39,309 bases of DNA from the NCBI RefSeq assembly GCF_003003995.1, contig NZ_PVWF01000047.1, forward strand, positions 1 to 39,309. Reading direction: 5' to 3'. The translations under genes were made by a program, and so were the position numbers. This DNA is from Pleurocapsa sp. CCALA 161. Its GTDB lineage: Bacteria; Cyanobacteriota; Cyanobacteriia; Cyanobacteriales; Xenococcaceae. Below the pieces are notes generated by a model. It did not search any database. It was given only the letters and a program-made list of their open reading frames with translations, and was not told the DNA's origin. Shown piece by piece: positions 8,397-16,434 of the stretch (the first letter of the stretch is position 1; the number at the start of each line of letters is the position of its first letter).

Positions 8397-8676
8397 TAGC
8401 TAGCTTTAGTTGTTTTTACAAATCTTAATCTTAATTACTATAGCTTACTTTCTGAGTTTGTAATTATCATATTCAAATCATATTTCATTCATTATTTACT
8501 CATATTATCTGAAGTTTATTAGTTAACCTAAATAATTCCAGCTTAGAGCGTTATCTTCTCATTACTGTAGAAAAGTAAGAGCATAACTAATAATTACTAA
8601 GCAACTATGAGTAAAGAGTATATCTTGCCAGTAACGATGGCGTTGATACAATAGAGCGATTTTAAAATTCTTATTC
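8397..8676. other. mntP upstream region containing the 170-nt near-identical segment (A)
   Basis: AT-rich, no gene of normal size. From 8487 to 8656 it matches 17080-17249 at 169 of 170 positions. A 15-codon frame starts at the ATG at 8607 (MSKEYILPVTMALIQ) and is identical in both copies. On plus there is TTGCCA (8625-8630), 16 bp, TACAAT (8647-8652), a good sigma-70 match that would fire toward the AraC gene at 8938. On minus the region is the mntP 5' region. Confidence 0.5.
8625..8652 (+). promoter_or_regulatory. Candidate sigma-70 promoter pointing to the cassette Z AraC gene
   Basis: TTGCCA and TACAAT with a 16-bp spacer, each one base off consensus. In block A the orientation would let transcripts reach the AraC gene at 8938. 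The same sequence in block B (17218-17245) would point antisense into the MFS gene. Confidence 0.35.
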
Positions 8677-8844
8677 TTAGGGTACTCTATTTTCTACGCG
8701 CTCTAACTGAGGTAACTTGAAGCCAACTGCGCCGATCGAGAACATAGCGATCGCACACCCAACATAAAGTAATGCCATTCCCGCACCAGCACCGTTACCA
8801 AAAATAGGCGCAAACAAAGAATTCAAAATAGTTTCTGACTGCAT
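8677..8844 (-). pseudogene. 3' remnant of an EntS/SchE-like MFS exporter gene
   Basis: The frame from MQSETILNSLF to FKLPQLERV matches the last 50 or so residues of the intact exporter at 17285-18553 (MQSDTILSSLF to FKLPQLDRL). The rest of the gene is absent: similarity ends at 8844. The original stop is lost, so the frame runs on into the former terminator hairpin and ends at 8677, and the left hairpin arm is degraded compared with 17243-17261. This is the right edge of block A. Confidence 0.85.
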
Positions 8845-8891
8845 CTCTGGGTTGTGAGTAGAGAGAACCCTCCTAGAAATAAATATCATGA

Positions 8892-8924
8892 TAAAATTAT
8901 TGCGACTATATTGCAATAATTTTA
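8892..8924. promoter_or_regulatory. Perfect 12-bp inverted repeat upstream of the cassette Z AraC gene
   Basis: TAAAATTATTGC (8892-8903), 9-bp spacer, GCAATAATTTTA (8913-8924), ending 13 bp before the AraC start. No T-run follows in either direction, so it is an operator rather than a terminator. The right half shares the 13-mer ATTGCAATAATTT with 14471-14483, upstream of fecC-B. Confidence 0.55.
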
Positions 8925-8937
8925 TTAAGATGACATC

Positions 8938-9921
8938 ATGAGTCTCATCCTCAACCAAGCAGACTGGGAGAAACTGCTTCAGCAGTCATCTAAACCCCAA
9001 ACAAATAATCTGGTGTTGGATGATTTTGAAATTGTAGAAGAAATACCAGGATTTTGGGGTCAGGGCTACGCTCGCTACGCTGAGCTATCGCCTGGAGTGA
9101 AGCTTGAATTCACAGACTGTAAGTACAACCAAGATTTTTGGCTAAAAACACCTGCCCACGAACATCCGTTTCAGATTATGATTCTTTTGTCAGGATATTC
9201 AAACTGTACTATCCACCCAACTTTCAGTGAAGTACGCAGTTATTTTTCTGGAAGTGGCATTTCTCCCCCATATATGAATGAGTGTCAAACTGGTCAGCAT
9301 GTAGTAGAAGTGAATGTGGAGATCGAGCCAGAGGTGTTAGAGTCACATTTTTTAGATCTGCAGTTTTCTTCGACTCTCCAAAAACAACTGTACAAAGGCT
9401 CAGATTGTAAAGTTTCCTTTTACCCTACGGTAACTCCTGCAATGCGATCTCTGGCTCATCAATTGTGGAATGCTCCCTATCGAGGTGCAGTAAAGCAAAT
9501 GTATCTACAGGCAAAAGTCTTTGAACTATTCGCGTTATATCTCGATTTAATTTCTAATGATTCACAGCCAACAAAATCTTTACCTAGGCTGAAGCCCAAG
9601 ACAATTACTGCTCTGCATCAAGCTAAAGACATCTTAACAACCCAATTAGAGCATCCTCCCTCCTTAACAGAACTAGCACGGCAGGTAGAGGTAAGCGATC
9701 GCACTCTTAATCGTGGTTTTCCCATCCTCTTTAACACAACTGTTGTCGGCTATTTGACCCAGCAGCGACTAGAACAAGCAAAAATGCTGCTACGGGAAGA
9801 AAAACATTCAGTAGCAGAAGTGGCAACTAAAGTTGGCTACAGCAATATGGGACATTTTTCCGTGGCGTTTAAGCGTAGGTTTGGCATTACGCCTCGTCAG
9901 TGTGTAGCTGGTAAAGTGTAA
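8938..9921 (+). CDS. PchR-like AraC family regulator, cassette Z
   Basis: 327 residues. The N-terminal half is the PchR-type ligand-binding region (GFWGQGYARYAELSPGVKLEF, PFQIMILLSGY). The C-terminal AraC domain (about 225-325) has both helix-turn-helix motifs, LTELARQVEVSDRTLNRGF and VAEVATKVGYSNMGHFSVAF-KRRFGITPRQ. Known members such as Pseudomonas PchR activate siderophore receptor genes when the ferric siderophore is bound. It is 132 bp upstream of the receptor gene on the same strand, with direct repeats between them, so local activation of that receptor is the likely job. Confidence 0.9.
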   Translation: MSLILNQADWEKLLQQSSKPQTNNLVLDDFEIVEEIPGFWGQGYARYAELSPGVKLEFTDCKYNQDFWLKTPAHEHPFQIMILLSGYSNCTIHPTFSEVRSYFSGSGISPPYMNECQTGQHVVEVNVEIEPEVLESHFLDLQFSSTLQKQLYKGSDCKVSFYPTVTPAMRSLAHQLWNAPYRGAVKQMYLQAKVFELFALYLDLISNDSQPTKSLPRLKPKTITALHQAKDILTTQLEHPPSLTELARQVEVSDRTLNRGFPILFNTTVVGYLTQQRLEQAKMLLREEKHSVAEVATKVGYSNMGHFSVAFKRRFGITPRQCVAGKV

Positions 9922-9955
9922 GGCGAAATTTGAGTGAATCAAGGCGAGATTTGAG
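9920..9955 (+). promoter_or_regulatory. 21-bp-period direct repeat, candidate AraC operator (cassette Z)
   Basis: AAGGCGAAATTTGAG (9920-9934) and AAGGCGAGATTTGAG (9941-9955): 14 of 15 bases identical, exactly 21 bp apart, so on the same helix face. It starts at the AraC stop codon and lies 99-134 bp before the receptor ATG. AraC proteins commonly bind such paired direct half-sites. Similar arrangements occur at 22260-22293 and 27776-27810. Confidence 0.55.
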
Positions 9956-10053
9956 CAGACAACCGATCCAGGACTTCTATACACTACTCTTCATCTACTT
10001 ATTAAGAATATTTCTAAATAAGGTGGTTAGTCCGTCGAGTCTGAGGAGCAAGA

Positions 10054-12531
10054 ATGAAATTATTATCGGTATTGCTATCCGTTGCAGGTGTATCGAGTTT
10101 GGCTTGGGTTTGTCCTGTTTTTGCGGAGACGGGGAGACAAGAAGACAGGAAGATAGGAAGATTTGCTGCTGCGGACTTGATAGCCCAGGGGGTGACAAGG
10201 GTTACGGGCGTTGAGGTTATCCAGACTGAATCGGGTTTAGAGTTAGTTTTAGAAACCGTGGCGGGAAGTGAAAGGTTAGTACCGTTAATTGTGCCTGAAG
10301 GGAACGATTTGGTAATCGATGTTCTTGATGCAACTTTAGCTTTTTCGATTAGAAATGGCGTAACCGAACTTAATCCCGCACCAGGAATAAGTAGGGTTTC
10401 GGTAAATGAAGCCGATGAAAATAGTATTCAAGTCAGAATTACAGGAGAAAATCAGACACCAAGGGCAGAGATAGTGACTGGTAGAGAGAATCTGGTTTTA
10501 AGTATCACTCCCGATGGGACGACGGCAGAAGAAGCACCAGATGAAGAGATTGAAGTTATTGCCACAGGGGAAGCAGAAGATGATGATTATGATGTCGATC
10601 GTGCCACTACTGCAACTAGAACTGTTACACCACTGCGGGATATTCCCCAATCAATTCAGGTAGTACCGCAGCAGGTCATTAAAGATCGCAATACAGAAAC
10701 GATAATAGAATCTACTGAAACAGTTAGTGGCGTTGTTTACAATGGTGGTTTTGCCGATGCGCCGACAGGTAGCGTTATTATTAGAGGTTTTTCGCAAGCG
10801 CAACAGTTTCGCAATGGTTTTCGGGATACGGATCGCGCTGGTTTGTCTGCTATTGGGACGACAGATCGCGTGGAAATATTAAAAGGACCTGGTTCGGTAT
10901 TGTTTGGTAATTTAGAACCTGGAGGTATTATTAATGTCGTGACCAAGCAACCTTTACGCGAACCTTTTTACGAGCTTTCATTTGAAGCAGGAAATCGTAG
11001 TTTCTTTCAGCCTGGGGTAGATTTATCTGGTCCATTAACTGAAGATAAAAGCGTGCTTTACCGCTTGATTGCCAATTATCAAACCTCTGATAGTTTTCAA
11101 GAGTTTGCTGAGTCAGACATCACCACCGTTGCACCTTCGTTAGCTTTTAATATCGGTGAGGAAACTAAACTCAGTCTAAATTACGAATATATCAACTACG
11201 ATGGCGATCCGCCCGAAGATTATTCTTTTCTTCTCAGCGATGGTAGTAAACCGTCGAGAGATTTCTATTTAGGCTATCCTGATTTTTCGTTTCGAGATTT
11301 TACCACTCAAAAATTTGGCTATACCTTCAGTCATGAATTTAGCGATCGCTGGCAACTTCGCAACAATTTTTCGGCTGCGATTACTGATACAGAAGAAGCC
11401 TTTATCGAGCCTTTAGCCTTGACAGACGATAGCGTACTCGAACTAGGAGCTGCCGAGGGCGAATTTACCAATGACAATTATTATGGCAACATCGACGTAC
11501 TGGGAGAGTTTAATACGGGGGCGGTTTCTCATCAAGTTCTCTTCGGTTTTGATGTTAATCGTTTGGAAAATGGTTTTGCTCGTGATACTGCTGCTGTTCC
11601 CAATCTAAATATCCAGAATCCTAACTATGATGTGCCAAGACCAGATAATTTTGCTCTTGCCTTTGACAACGACGATTTTGTTACCAGCTACGGGATATAT
11701 CTTCAAGACCAAGTAGACTTATTGGATAATGTCAAGCTATTAGTTGGCGGACGTTTTGACTGGATTTCTCTCAGAACCGAAGAGGAAGGAGTAGAGATCG
11801 ACGACCAAGATGATAGTGCTTTTAGTCCCCGCGTTGGATTAGTCTATCAACCTAGCGAACAAGTAGCTTTATACACTAGCTTTAGTCGTTCTTTTGTTCA
11901 AGAAGCTGGATTTAGTTTAGACGGTGAAACATTTGAACCCACTAGGGGTACTCAATATGAAATCGGTGTCAAAACCGACTTTCTAGAAGATAAACTCTCA
12001 ACTACTTTAGCTGCTTACTATATTGAGAAAACCAACGTTACGACTCCCGATCCGATCGATCCTGATTTCTCGATCCAGACTGGAGAACAGCGCAGTCAGG
12101 GAATCGAACTAGATATTAATGGAGAAATTTTACCTGGTTGGAAGGTGACTGCTGCTTATTCCTTGACGGATGCCGAAGTTACTGAAGATAATTCTATTCC
12201 TGAAGGAAACCGACTGACAAATGTACCAGAAAATCAGGCTAGCATCTGGACAACCTACGAACTACAAAAAGGAAGTTTAAAAGGTTTGGGTTTTGGTTTG
12301 GGACTATTTTATATTGGCGAAAGAGAAGGAGATTTAGACAACTCTTTTCAATTAGACGATTATCTCCGCACCGATGCTGCACTTTACTACCGTCGCGATC
12401 GCTTAAATGCAGCGATCAATTTTCGCAATTTATTTGATGCAGACTATTTTCGCGCTTCTGATGGAGGAGAGCTATTTCTGTTTAGGGGCGAACCCTTTAC
12501 TGTAGTTGGTTCTGTCTCTTGGGAGTTTTAA
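10054..12531 (+). CDS. AMIN-domain TonB-dependent siderophore receptor, cassette Z
   Basis: 825 residues. Signal peptide 1-24 (VFAET), AMIN domain about 46-152, TonB box EIEVIAT 165-171, plug domain about 190-300 (DIPQSIQVVPQQVI, SVIIRGF, DRVEILKGPGSVLFGNLEPGGIINVVTK), then a 22-strand-type barrel to a terminal aromatic (SWEF). The ATG follows GAGGAG with good spacing. The plug is of the FhuA/hydroxamate class found in cyanobacterial SchT-like receptors; the exact ligand cannot be read. Residues 25-37 (ETGRQEDRKIGRF) are encoded by a GGGGAGAC-type low-complexity repeat inserted between signal peptide and AMIN. Downstream binding protein and permease probably complete the pathway. Confidence 0.92.
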   Translation: MKLLSVLLSVAGVSSLAWVCPVFAETGRQEDRKIGRFAAADLIAQGVTRVTGVEVIQTESGLELVLETVAGSERLVPLIVPEGNDLVIDVLDATLAFSIRNGVTELNPAPGISRVSVNEADENSIQVRITGENQTPRAEIVTGRENLVLSITPDGTTAEEAPDEEIEVIATGEAEDDDYDVDRATTATRTVTPLRDIPQSIQVVPQQVIKDRNTETIIESTETVSGVVYNGGFADAPTGSVIIRGFSQAQQFRNGFRDTDRAGLSAIGTTDRVEILKGPGSVLFGNLEPGGIINVVTKQPLREPFYELSFEAGNRSFFQPGVDLSGPLTEDKSVLYRLIANYQTSDSFQEFAESDITTVAPSLAFNIGEETKLSLNYEYINYDGDPPEDYSFLLSDGSKPSRDFYLGYPDFSFRDFTTQKFGYTFSHEFSDRWQLRNNFSAAITDTEEAFIEPLALTDDSVLELGAAEGEFTNDNYYGNIDVLGEFNTGAVSHQVLFGFDVNRLENGFARDTAAVPNLNIQNPNYDVPRPDNFALAFDNDDFVTSYGIYLQDQVDLLDNVKLLVGGRFDWISLRTEEEGVEIDDQDDSAFSPRVGLVYQPSEQVALYTSFSRSFVQEAGFSLDGETFEPTRGTQYEIGVKTDFLEDKLSTTLAAYYIEKTNVTTPDPIDPDFSIQTGEQRSQGIELDINGEILPGWKVTAAYSLTDAEVTEDNSIPEGNRLTNVPENQASIWTTYELQKGSLKGLGFGLGLFYIGEREGDLDNSFQLDDYLRTDAALYYRRDRLNAAINFRNLFDADYFRASDGGELFLFRGEPFTVVGSVSWEF
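10124..10160 (+). repeat. GGGGAGACA-type low-complexity repeat within the receptor N terminus
   Basis: Imperfect purine repeats of the form GGAGACGGGGAGACAAG and GAAGACAGGAAGATAGG encode residues just after the signal peptide. Related repeats (complementary strand) lie at 35731-35797 and 38668-38712, again in N-terminal regions. Confidence 0.5.
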
Positions 12532-12664
12532 TTAGTCGTTGACGATCTAATGTATGAGGTTGAAAGTGATACTGCTCGTAGCTATTAGCTTTTTGGTTTA
12601 TCTACAGATATCGAAAACTATAAAATCATATCCCGATCCAGCAGTACCCAACTTTTTAAAATGA

Positions 12665-12880
12665 TTAATTTTCTGTTTCTTGCTGAAGAGAAGCAAACAA
12701 ACGCTTTCCTCGTTCTTGTCTGTAAGTGTTAACAGAACTCTGACTGTTTTGAGACTCTACTCTAGCAATCAATTCATCTAATACCAAAATCTGAGCATCA
12801 AACATTATGGATATTTCGCGCATTTTAGCACTAGAACGTTCTCTTACATCTAAATTGGGAATTTGAGAATGTTGATTCAT
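12665..12880 (-). CDS. Small hypothetical helical protein
   Basis: 71 residues from the ATG at 12878-12880, which overlaps the stop of the preceding gene as ATGA (12877-12880). A longer start at 12892 is possible but less likely. The sequence is polar and mostly helical (MREISIMFDAQILVLDELIARVESQ) with no signal peptide. I do not recognise the family. It is transcribed against the surrounding iron cassette, in an operon with the 114-residue gene, and separates the receptor gene from the binding-protein gene. Confidence 0.6.
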   Translation of the reverse strand: MNQHSQIPNLDVRERSSAKMREISIMFDAQILVLDELIARVESQNSQSSVNTYRQERGKRLFASLQQETEN

Positions 12881-13221
12881 TGTAAGTTCCAATTTCTTTT
12901 TATTTCTAACAAACTTGCTTGTCCTGCATTAGCGATCGCCTGAGTTTGAGTTAACGAGCGTGTCAATAAATCTAGGGTAGCAGAATCAGCTATAGGTTGC
13001 GATTGAAAAAGTTGTAACAATAGTCGATAGAGACGAGTGTAATAAGAAATTGCTCGTTCTTTAACATTTTGTATTTCATCTAATTCGGCAATTGTGGCTT
13101 CTGTTTCACCAAACTGTTGGAGGATAGTAAACTCTAATTCTGCTGCTTGGTTGATTATTTGCAATAATAGCCGTTGCAATTCAAAAACCGCAGTTATTGT
13201 TTTGTTTGGTAAGTTTGCCAT
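12877..13221 (-). CDS. Small hypothetical helical protein
   Basis: 114 residues, strongly helical and Gln/Leu-rich (FELQRLLLQIINQAAELEFTILQQFGE, LYRLLLQLFQSQP), consistent with a helical bundle or coiled-coil partner. No signal peptide or membrane segment. Not recognised. Coupled to the following gene by an ATGA overlap, so the pair probably makes interacting proteins. It is divergent from the binding-protein gene (77 bp to 13299), a space that should hold both promoters. Confidence 0.65.
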   Translation of the reverse strand: MANLPNKTITAVFELQRLLLQIINQAAELEFTILQQFGETEATIAELDEIQNVKERAISYYTRLYRLLLQLFQSQPIADSATLDLLTRSLTQTQAIANAGQASLLEIKRNWNLQ

Positions 13222-13298
13222 CTATTTCGTTCGATAAGCTAGCGAAATCTTTAACAGTATCTCACAGATAATAACTACCTAAATATTTTTTATATTTT

Positions 13299-14345
13299 AT
13301 GATTGAGATATTAATAAGCGCGATCGCGATAATCTTACTATTATATTCTGCCAGGTTAAAGCAGTTAAATCCCTATCGGTTTTTAGCAATCTTCTCGGTA
13401 ACGATTACCTTGTTAACTATTTCTAGCTGCTATCAAAATACTTCACAACCAGATCCTACAGCAGTAGGTTCTGCTGGATCTTGTCGAGCGATCGCGCATT
13501 TTATGGGTGAAACTTGCGTTCCCGAAAATCCCCAAAGAATTATTTCCCTGTATACCACACCTTTGGCTAATTTACTTGCTCTCGATCTTAAACCGCTCGC
13601 CATTACTCCAGTTACAGGGGTACAAGATGAATTTCCACCGTATTTAGCCGAGAAAGTTGAAGGAATGGAAATTGTCGGTATAAATTATGAGCCTAATTTA
13701 GAAAGAATTGCCCAGTTGAAGCCCGATTTAATTGTAGGTTGGGATTTCCACGAAAAAACTTATCCTCTCTTATCTCAGATTAGTCCTACTCTATTAGTTC
13801 CCAAAGATATAACCCAATCGCCTAACGCCGACTGGCAGAAATATACTAACTATTTAGCCACCGCATTAGGCAAACAAGACAAAGCACAGCAACTCATAGC
13901 AGAATACGATCGCCGAATTGCAGAACTGAAGATAGCTTTGGGAAATCGCTACTCAAACAAAACCATATCTGTAGCTCATATTAGTGATGAATACGGCACG
14001 GAAGCCTATACGGTTAATTCCTTCCCTGGCTCTATTTTATCTGCTTTGGGGTTACAGCGTCCTCAATCGCAAGCTGTAAGCAAACCTGGTGGTACAATCG
14101 ACGCTATTTCAGAGGAAAGATTAGAATTAATTGATGGCGATCTTTTGTTTGTGCTTATTTATAACGATAGCGATCGCCAAATGCTAAATAGCTTATTAAA
14201 TAAACCACTATGGAAAAAGCTTAAAGCAGTTCAAAATCAGCAAGTATATCCCGTAGATGGTTGGACTTGGGGTGTCGCCAATCCTCTGGCAGCAAACGCC
14301 GTGATTAATGATATGGAAAGATATCTTATCGGTACTTCTCAATAG
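13299..14345 (+). CDS. Iron-siderophore ABC substrate-binding lipoprotein, cassette Z
   Basis: 348 residues. The N terminus has two hydrophobic stretches; the second (about 28-43) ends in ISSC, giving a lipobox with C44. The first stretch would be an unusual extra segment, and no later Met start exists, so the true start is uncertain. The FecB/FhuD-type Peripla_BP_2 fold (PF01497) follows: NPQRIISLYTTPLANLLALDLKPLAI, NLERIAQLKPDLIVGWDFHEKTYPLLSQISPTLLV, and PVDGWTWGVANPLAANAVINDMERYL at the C terminus. It binds the ferric siderophore delivered by the outer-membrane receptor and passes it to the permease. fecC-B follows after 188 bp and may have its own operator. Confidence 0.88.
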   Translation: MIEILISAIAIILLLYSARLKQLNPYRFLAIFSVTITLLTISSCYQNTSQPDPTAVGSAGSCRAIAHFMGETCVPENPQRIISLYTTPLANLLALDLKPLAITPVTGVQDEFPPYLAEKVEGMEIVGINYEPNLERIAQLKPDLIVGWDFHEKTYPLLSQISPTLLVPKDITQSPNADWQKYTNYLATALGKQDKAQQLIAEYDRRIAELKIALGNRYSNKTISVAHISDEYGTEAYTVNSFPGSILSALGLQRPQSQAVSKPGGTIDAISEERLELIDGDLLFVLIYNDSDRQMLNSLLNKPLWKKLKAVQNQQVYPVDGWTWGVANPLAANAVINDMERYLIGTSQ

Positions 14346-14458
14346 TCTGTTCATAAAATTTAGTCTGGTATTAAAGCGGTCGCATCACCCTAAAAATCTG
14401 GTTGGGTCGAGCGATCGCCACAAAAGTTTAAAATAGCTTAAAACTAAAATTTATAATC

Positions 14459-14490
14459 TAATGATAATTAATTGCAATAATTTATGGTAA
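14459..14490 (+). promoter_or_regulatory. Candidate Fur / TTGCAA-type operator upstream of fecC-B
   Basis: TAATGATAATTAATT (14459-14473) resembles a half-degenerate Fur box and runs into ATTGCAATAATTT (14471-14483), a 13-mer also found at 8910-8922. It lies about 50-75 bp before the fecC-B start. The binder is not established. Confidence 0.4.
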
Positions 14491-14533
14491 TTTATAAAGC
14501 AATAAACTTCAAAATTTAAGGATCGAATGCCCG

Positions 14534-15553
14534 TTGATAGCCACTAAACAATACGATTCAGGTAAAAGTCTTCTACTAATAGCAGGTTTGATACTCGGAA
14601 TCTCGATTCTGGGGCTGAGTTTGATTGCCAGTATTACTTGGGGTGCAGCCGATATTGTCTTTAACGATATCTATCAAGCATTTACGGCATTTGATGGTTC
14701 GACCAATCACTTAATTATTCGTACCGTGCGCTTACCGCGATCGCTGATTGCTATGTTGGTTGGTGCGTCTCTAGCAGTAGCGGGGGCAATTATGCAGGGA
14801 CTTACTCGTAATCCTTTAGCTTCTCCAGGTATTCTAGGAGTTAATGCAGGGGCAGCTTTTGCGGTGGTTGTAGGAACATTTATTTCTGGCAGTAGTTCTT
14901 TAACTGTCTATGCCTGGTATGCTTTTGCAGGGGCAGCTATTAGCGCGATCACCGTATACTTCCTTGGTTCTCTCGGACGTGGGGGACTAACGCCTTTTAA
15001 CCTAACCATAGCTGGTGCTGCACTGACCGCATTTATCTCTTCTATTACTAGCGGGATTTTAATTCTCAGTCAGCGTACCTTGGAAGAAATTCGGTTTTGG
15101 CTAGCTGGTTCGGTAGCTGGTAGGGATCTTAATTTACTGCTGCAAGTATTACCTTATATTTGCCTGGGTTTAGTATTAGCGATCGCCCTTAGTAGGCAGA
15201 TTACCATTCTTAGCTTAGGTGAAGATACTGCCAAAAGTTTAGGACAGTCTACTGCACTGATTAAGATACTCGCTGCCATTAGCATCATTTTACTAGCGGG
15301 GGCGAGTGTAGCGATCGCGGGACCGATCGGTTTTGTCGGTTTGATCGTTCCTCACATAGTTCGCTTGTTAGTCGGAGTTGATTATCGCTGGATTCTGCCC
15401 TACTCGGCAATTTTAGGGGCGATTATGATGCTAATTGCCGATCTTTGCGGTCGATTAGTGATTCAGCCTAGCGAATTACCAGTAGGATTAGTGATGCCTT
15501 TGATCGGCGCACCGTTTTTTATCTATTTGATTCGCTGGAAGATGAAGCGGTAA
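14534..15553 (+). CDS. fecC: FecC-type iron-siderophore ABC permease, copy B
   Basis: 339 residues from a TTG start at 14534, with AAGGA 11 bp upstream. The nearby ATG at 14527 is out of frame and closes quickly. Same FecCD/BtuC blocks as copy A ([47 protein letters not shown]), with a few conservative changes such as V for I, and C for A in the IADLCGRL segment. It follows a binding-protein gene on the same strand, the normal context for this family, so copy B is the better candidate for the working partner of that binding protein. Confidence 0.9.
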   Translation: MIATKQYDSGKSLLLIAGLILGISILGLSLIASITWGAADIVFNDIYQAFTAFDGSTNHLIIRTVRLPRSLIAMLVGASLAVAGAIMQGLTRNPLASPGILGVNAGAAFAVVVGTFISGSSSLTVYAWYAFAGAAISAITVYFLGSLGRGGLTPFNLTIAGAALTAFISSITSGILILSQRTLEEIRFWLAGSVAGRDLNLLLQVLPYICLGLVLAIALSRQITILSLGEDTAKSLGQSTALIKILAAISIILLAGASVAIAGPIGFVGLIVPHIVRLLVGVDYRWILPYSAILGAIMMLIADLCGRLVIQPSELPVGLVMPLIGAPFFIYLIRWKMKR

Positions 15554-15664
15554 TTTTAAGTAGGAAGTAGTAAGTAGTAAGTAGCAATTTTATGCGAATA
15601 ACTGTTCTATTGAAATAGCTATAATAGACTATAGAGTCAAGTAACTTTAGCAGCTCTACAAACT

Positions 15665-16367
15665 ATGGTGAAGAGCATTAAAAAGGGTAAGTTAGAGAAA
15701 AATAATCTCGATCGCTGGCGACTCAAACACAGATTAGTCTTCTTCGGCATTGTCACAGCGATGCCTCTGGCTAGCTTCGCAATCGCTTTATCGACTACTT
15801 TGGCTTTGAGCAACGAAAACAACGAGATAACTAGATCTACAGCAGACTATCCCATAGTTGAATCAGCAGGTTTGGATACTAATTTAGATGTGCCTTGGTC
15901 TGAACCAGTTTTAGTTAAAGACCCTTTTGAAGGAGAATTTGTCGGCATTTTCGATCGCCATTTTTTCCACAGTCGAATACTCGATACTAGTGCCAGACTG
16001 GAAGTAGTTAGCTTGTGGAGTCCTGATACGGTTCGTTTTTTATTGTCATTACGCGATAAGCTCTTCGAGCATGGCTTCGCTACGCGACTGCAATCTTGGT
16101 TCGAGTTTTCAGCATCAAACAATAAGTAGAGATTGTCTGGTATCTAATGCTGCACTTAAGATTACCGATGTTTATCTCAAACTAGGAGAAGAAGTCTTTC
16201 GTCTAGAAGATGGTCACAGTAGATTTGCCGTAGATGAAAAGCTGGCGATCGCACTCAAAAATTCGCCTAGTGGGAATGTAGATATTCGTCTGATTGTGGA
16301 AAACGGCGAAACGATAGATAGTGAGATTGGTGAAGAAACTGTCAAAGCCTGGCAAGAAATATATTGA
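15665..16367 (+). pseudogene. Hypothetical secreted protein gene broken by a 26-bp insert, copy B
   Basis: Same gene as at 7075. The first frame (from MVKSIKKGKLEKN) ends at 16129; the C-terminal half lies in the next frame to 16367. The 31-bp unit ACGCGA to ACGCGA (16051-16056 and 16082-16087) sits at the identical place as in copy A. Removing it restores LLSL-RDCNLGSS and one frame. The leader of copy B is seven residues longer (PLASFAIA). Apart from the insert, the reading frame is free of stops in both copies, so either the break is young or the two halves are still translated. Function unknown. Confidence 0.75.
16051..16087 (+). repeat. 26-bp insert flanked by ACGCGA direct repeats, copy B
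   Basis: Same insert as 7441-7476. Here six bases (ACGCGA) are repeated on both sides; in copy A the left flank reads GCGCGA, so five bases (CGCGA) are common to both. Confidence 0.65.
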
Positions 16368-16434
16368 AAGTTGCGCGATCGACTATATCGCCCTATTTTT
16401 AAAATCAAGAATAATTTGCAGCTAAAAAGTAAAA

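Larger units (their letters stand above)
5942..8844 (+). repeat. Direct duplication, block A (about 2.9 kb)
   Basis: This block holds fecC-A, the broken hypothetical gene, mntP-A and the 3' end of an MFS gene, and is collinear with block B (14534-17437) at a nearly constant offset of about 8.59 kb. Similarity begins at the permease start and stops abruptly after CTGCAT at 8839-8844 (17432-17437 in B). Coding parts differ at several to about ten percent of bases, so the duplication is not very recent. Confidence 0.9.

Noticed and set aside
8397-8937. Insertion sequence or integrase scar at the block A junction
   Set aside because: There is no transposase fragment, no terminal inverted repeats around the block and no clear target duplication at 8844; only a short GGGTT/AACCC pair (8849-8870) that may be chance.
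9060-9100. GGCTACGCTCGCTACGC as a repeat insertion in the cassette Z AraC gene
   Set aside because: The encoded GQGYARYAELSPG aligns with the same region of the other regulators without extra residues, so it is ordinary coding sequence.
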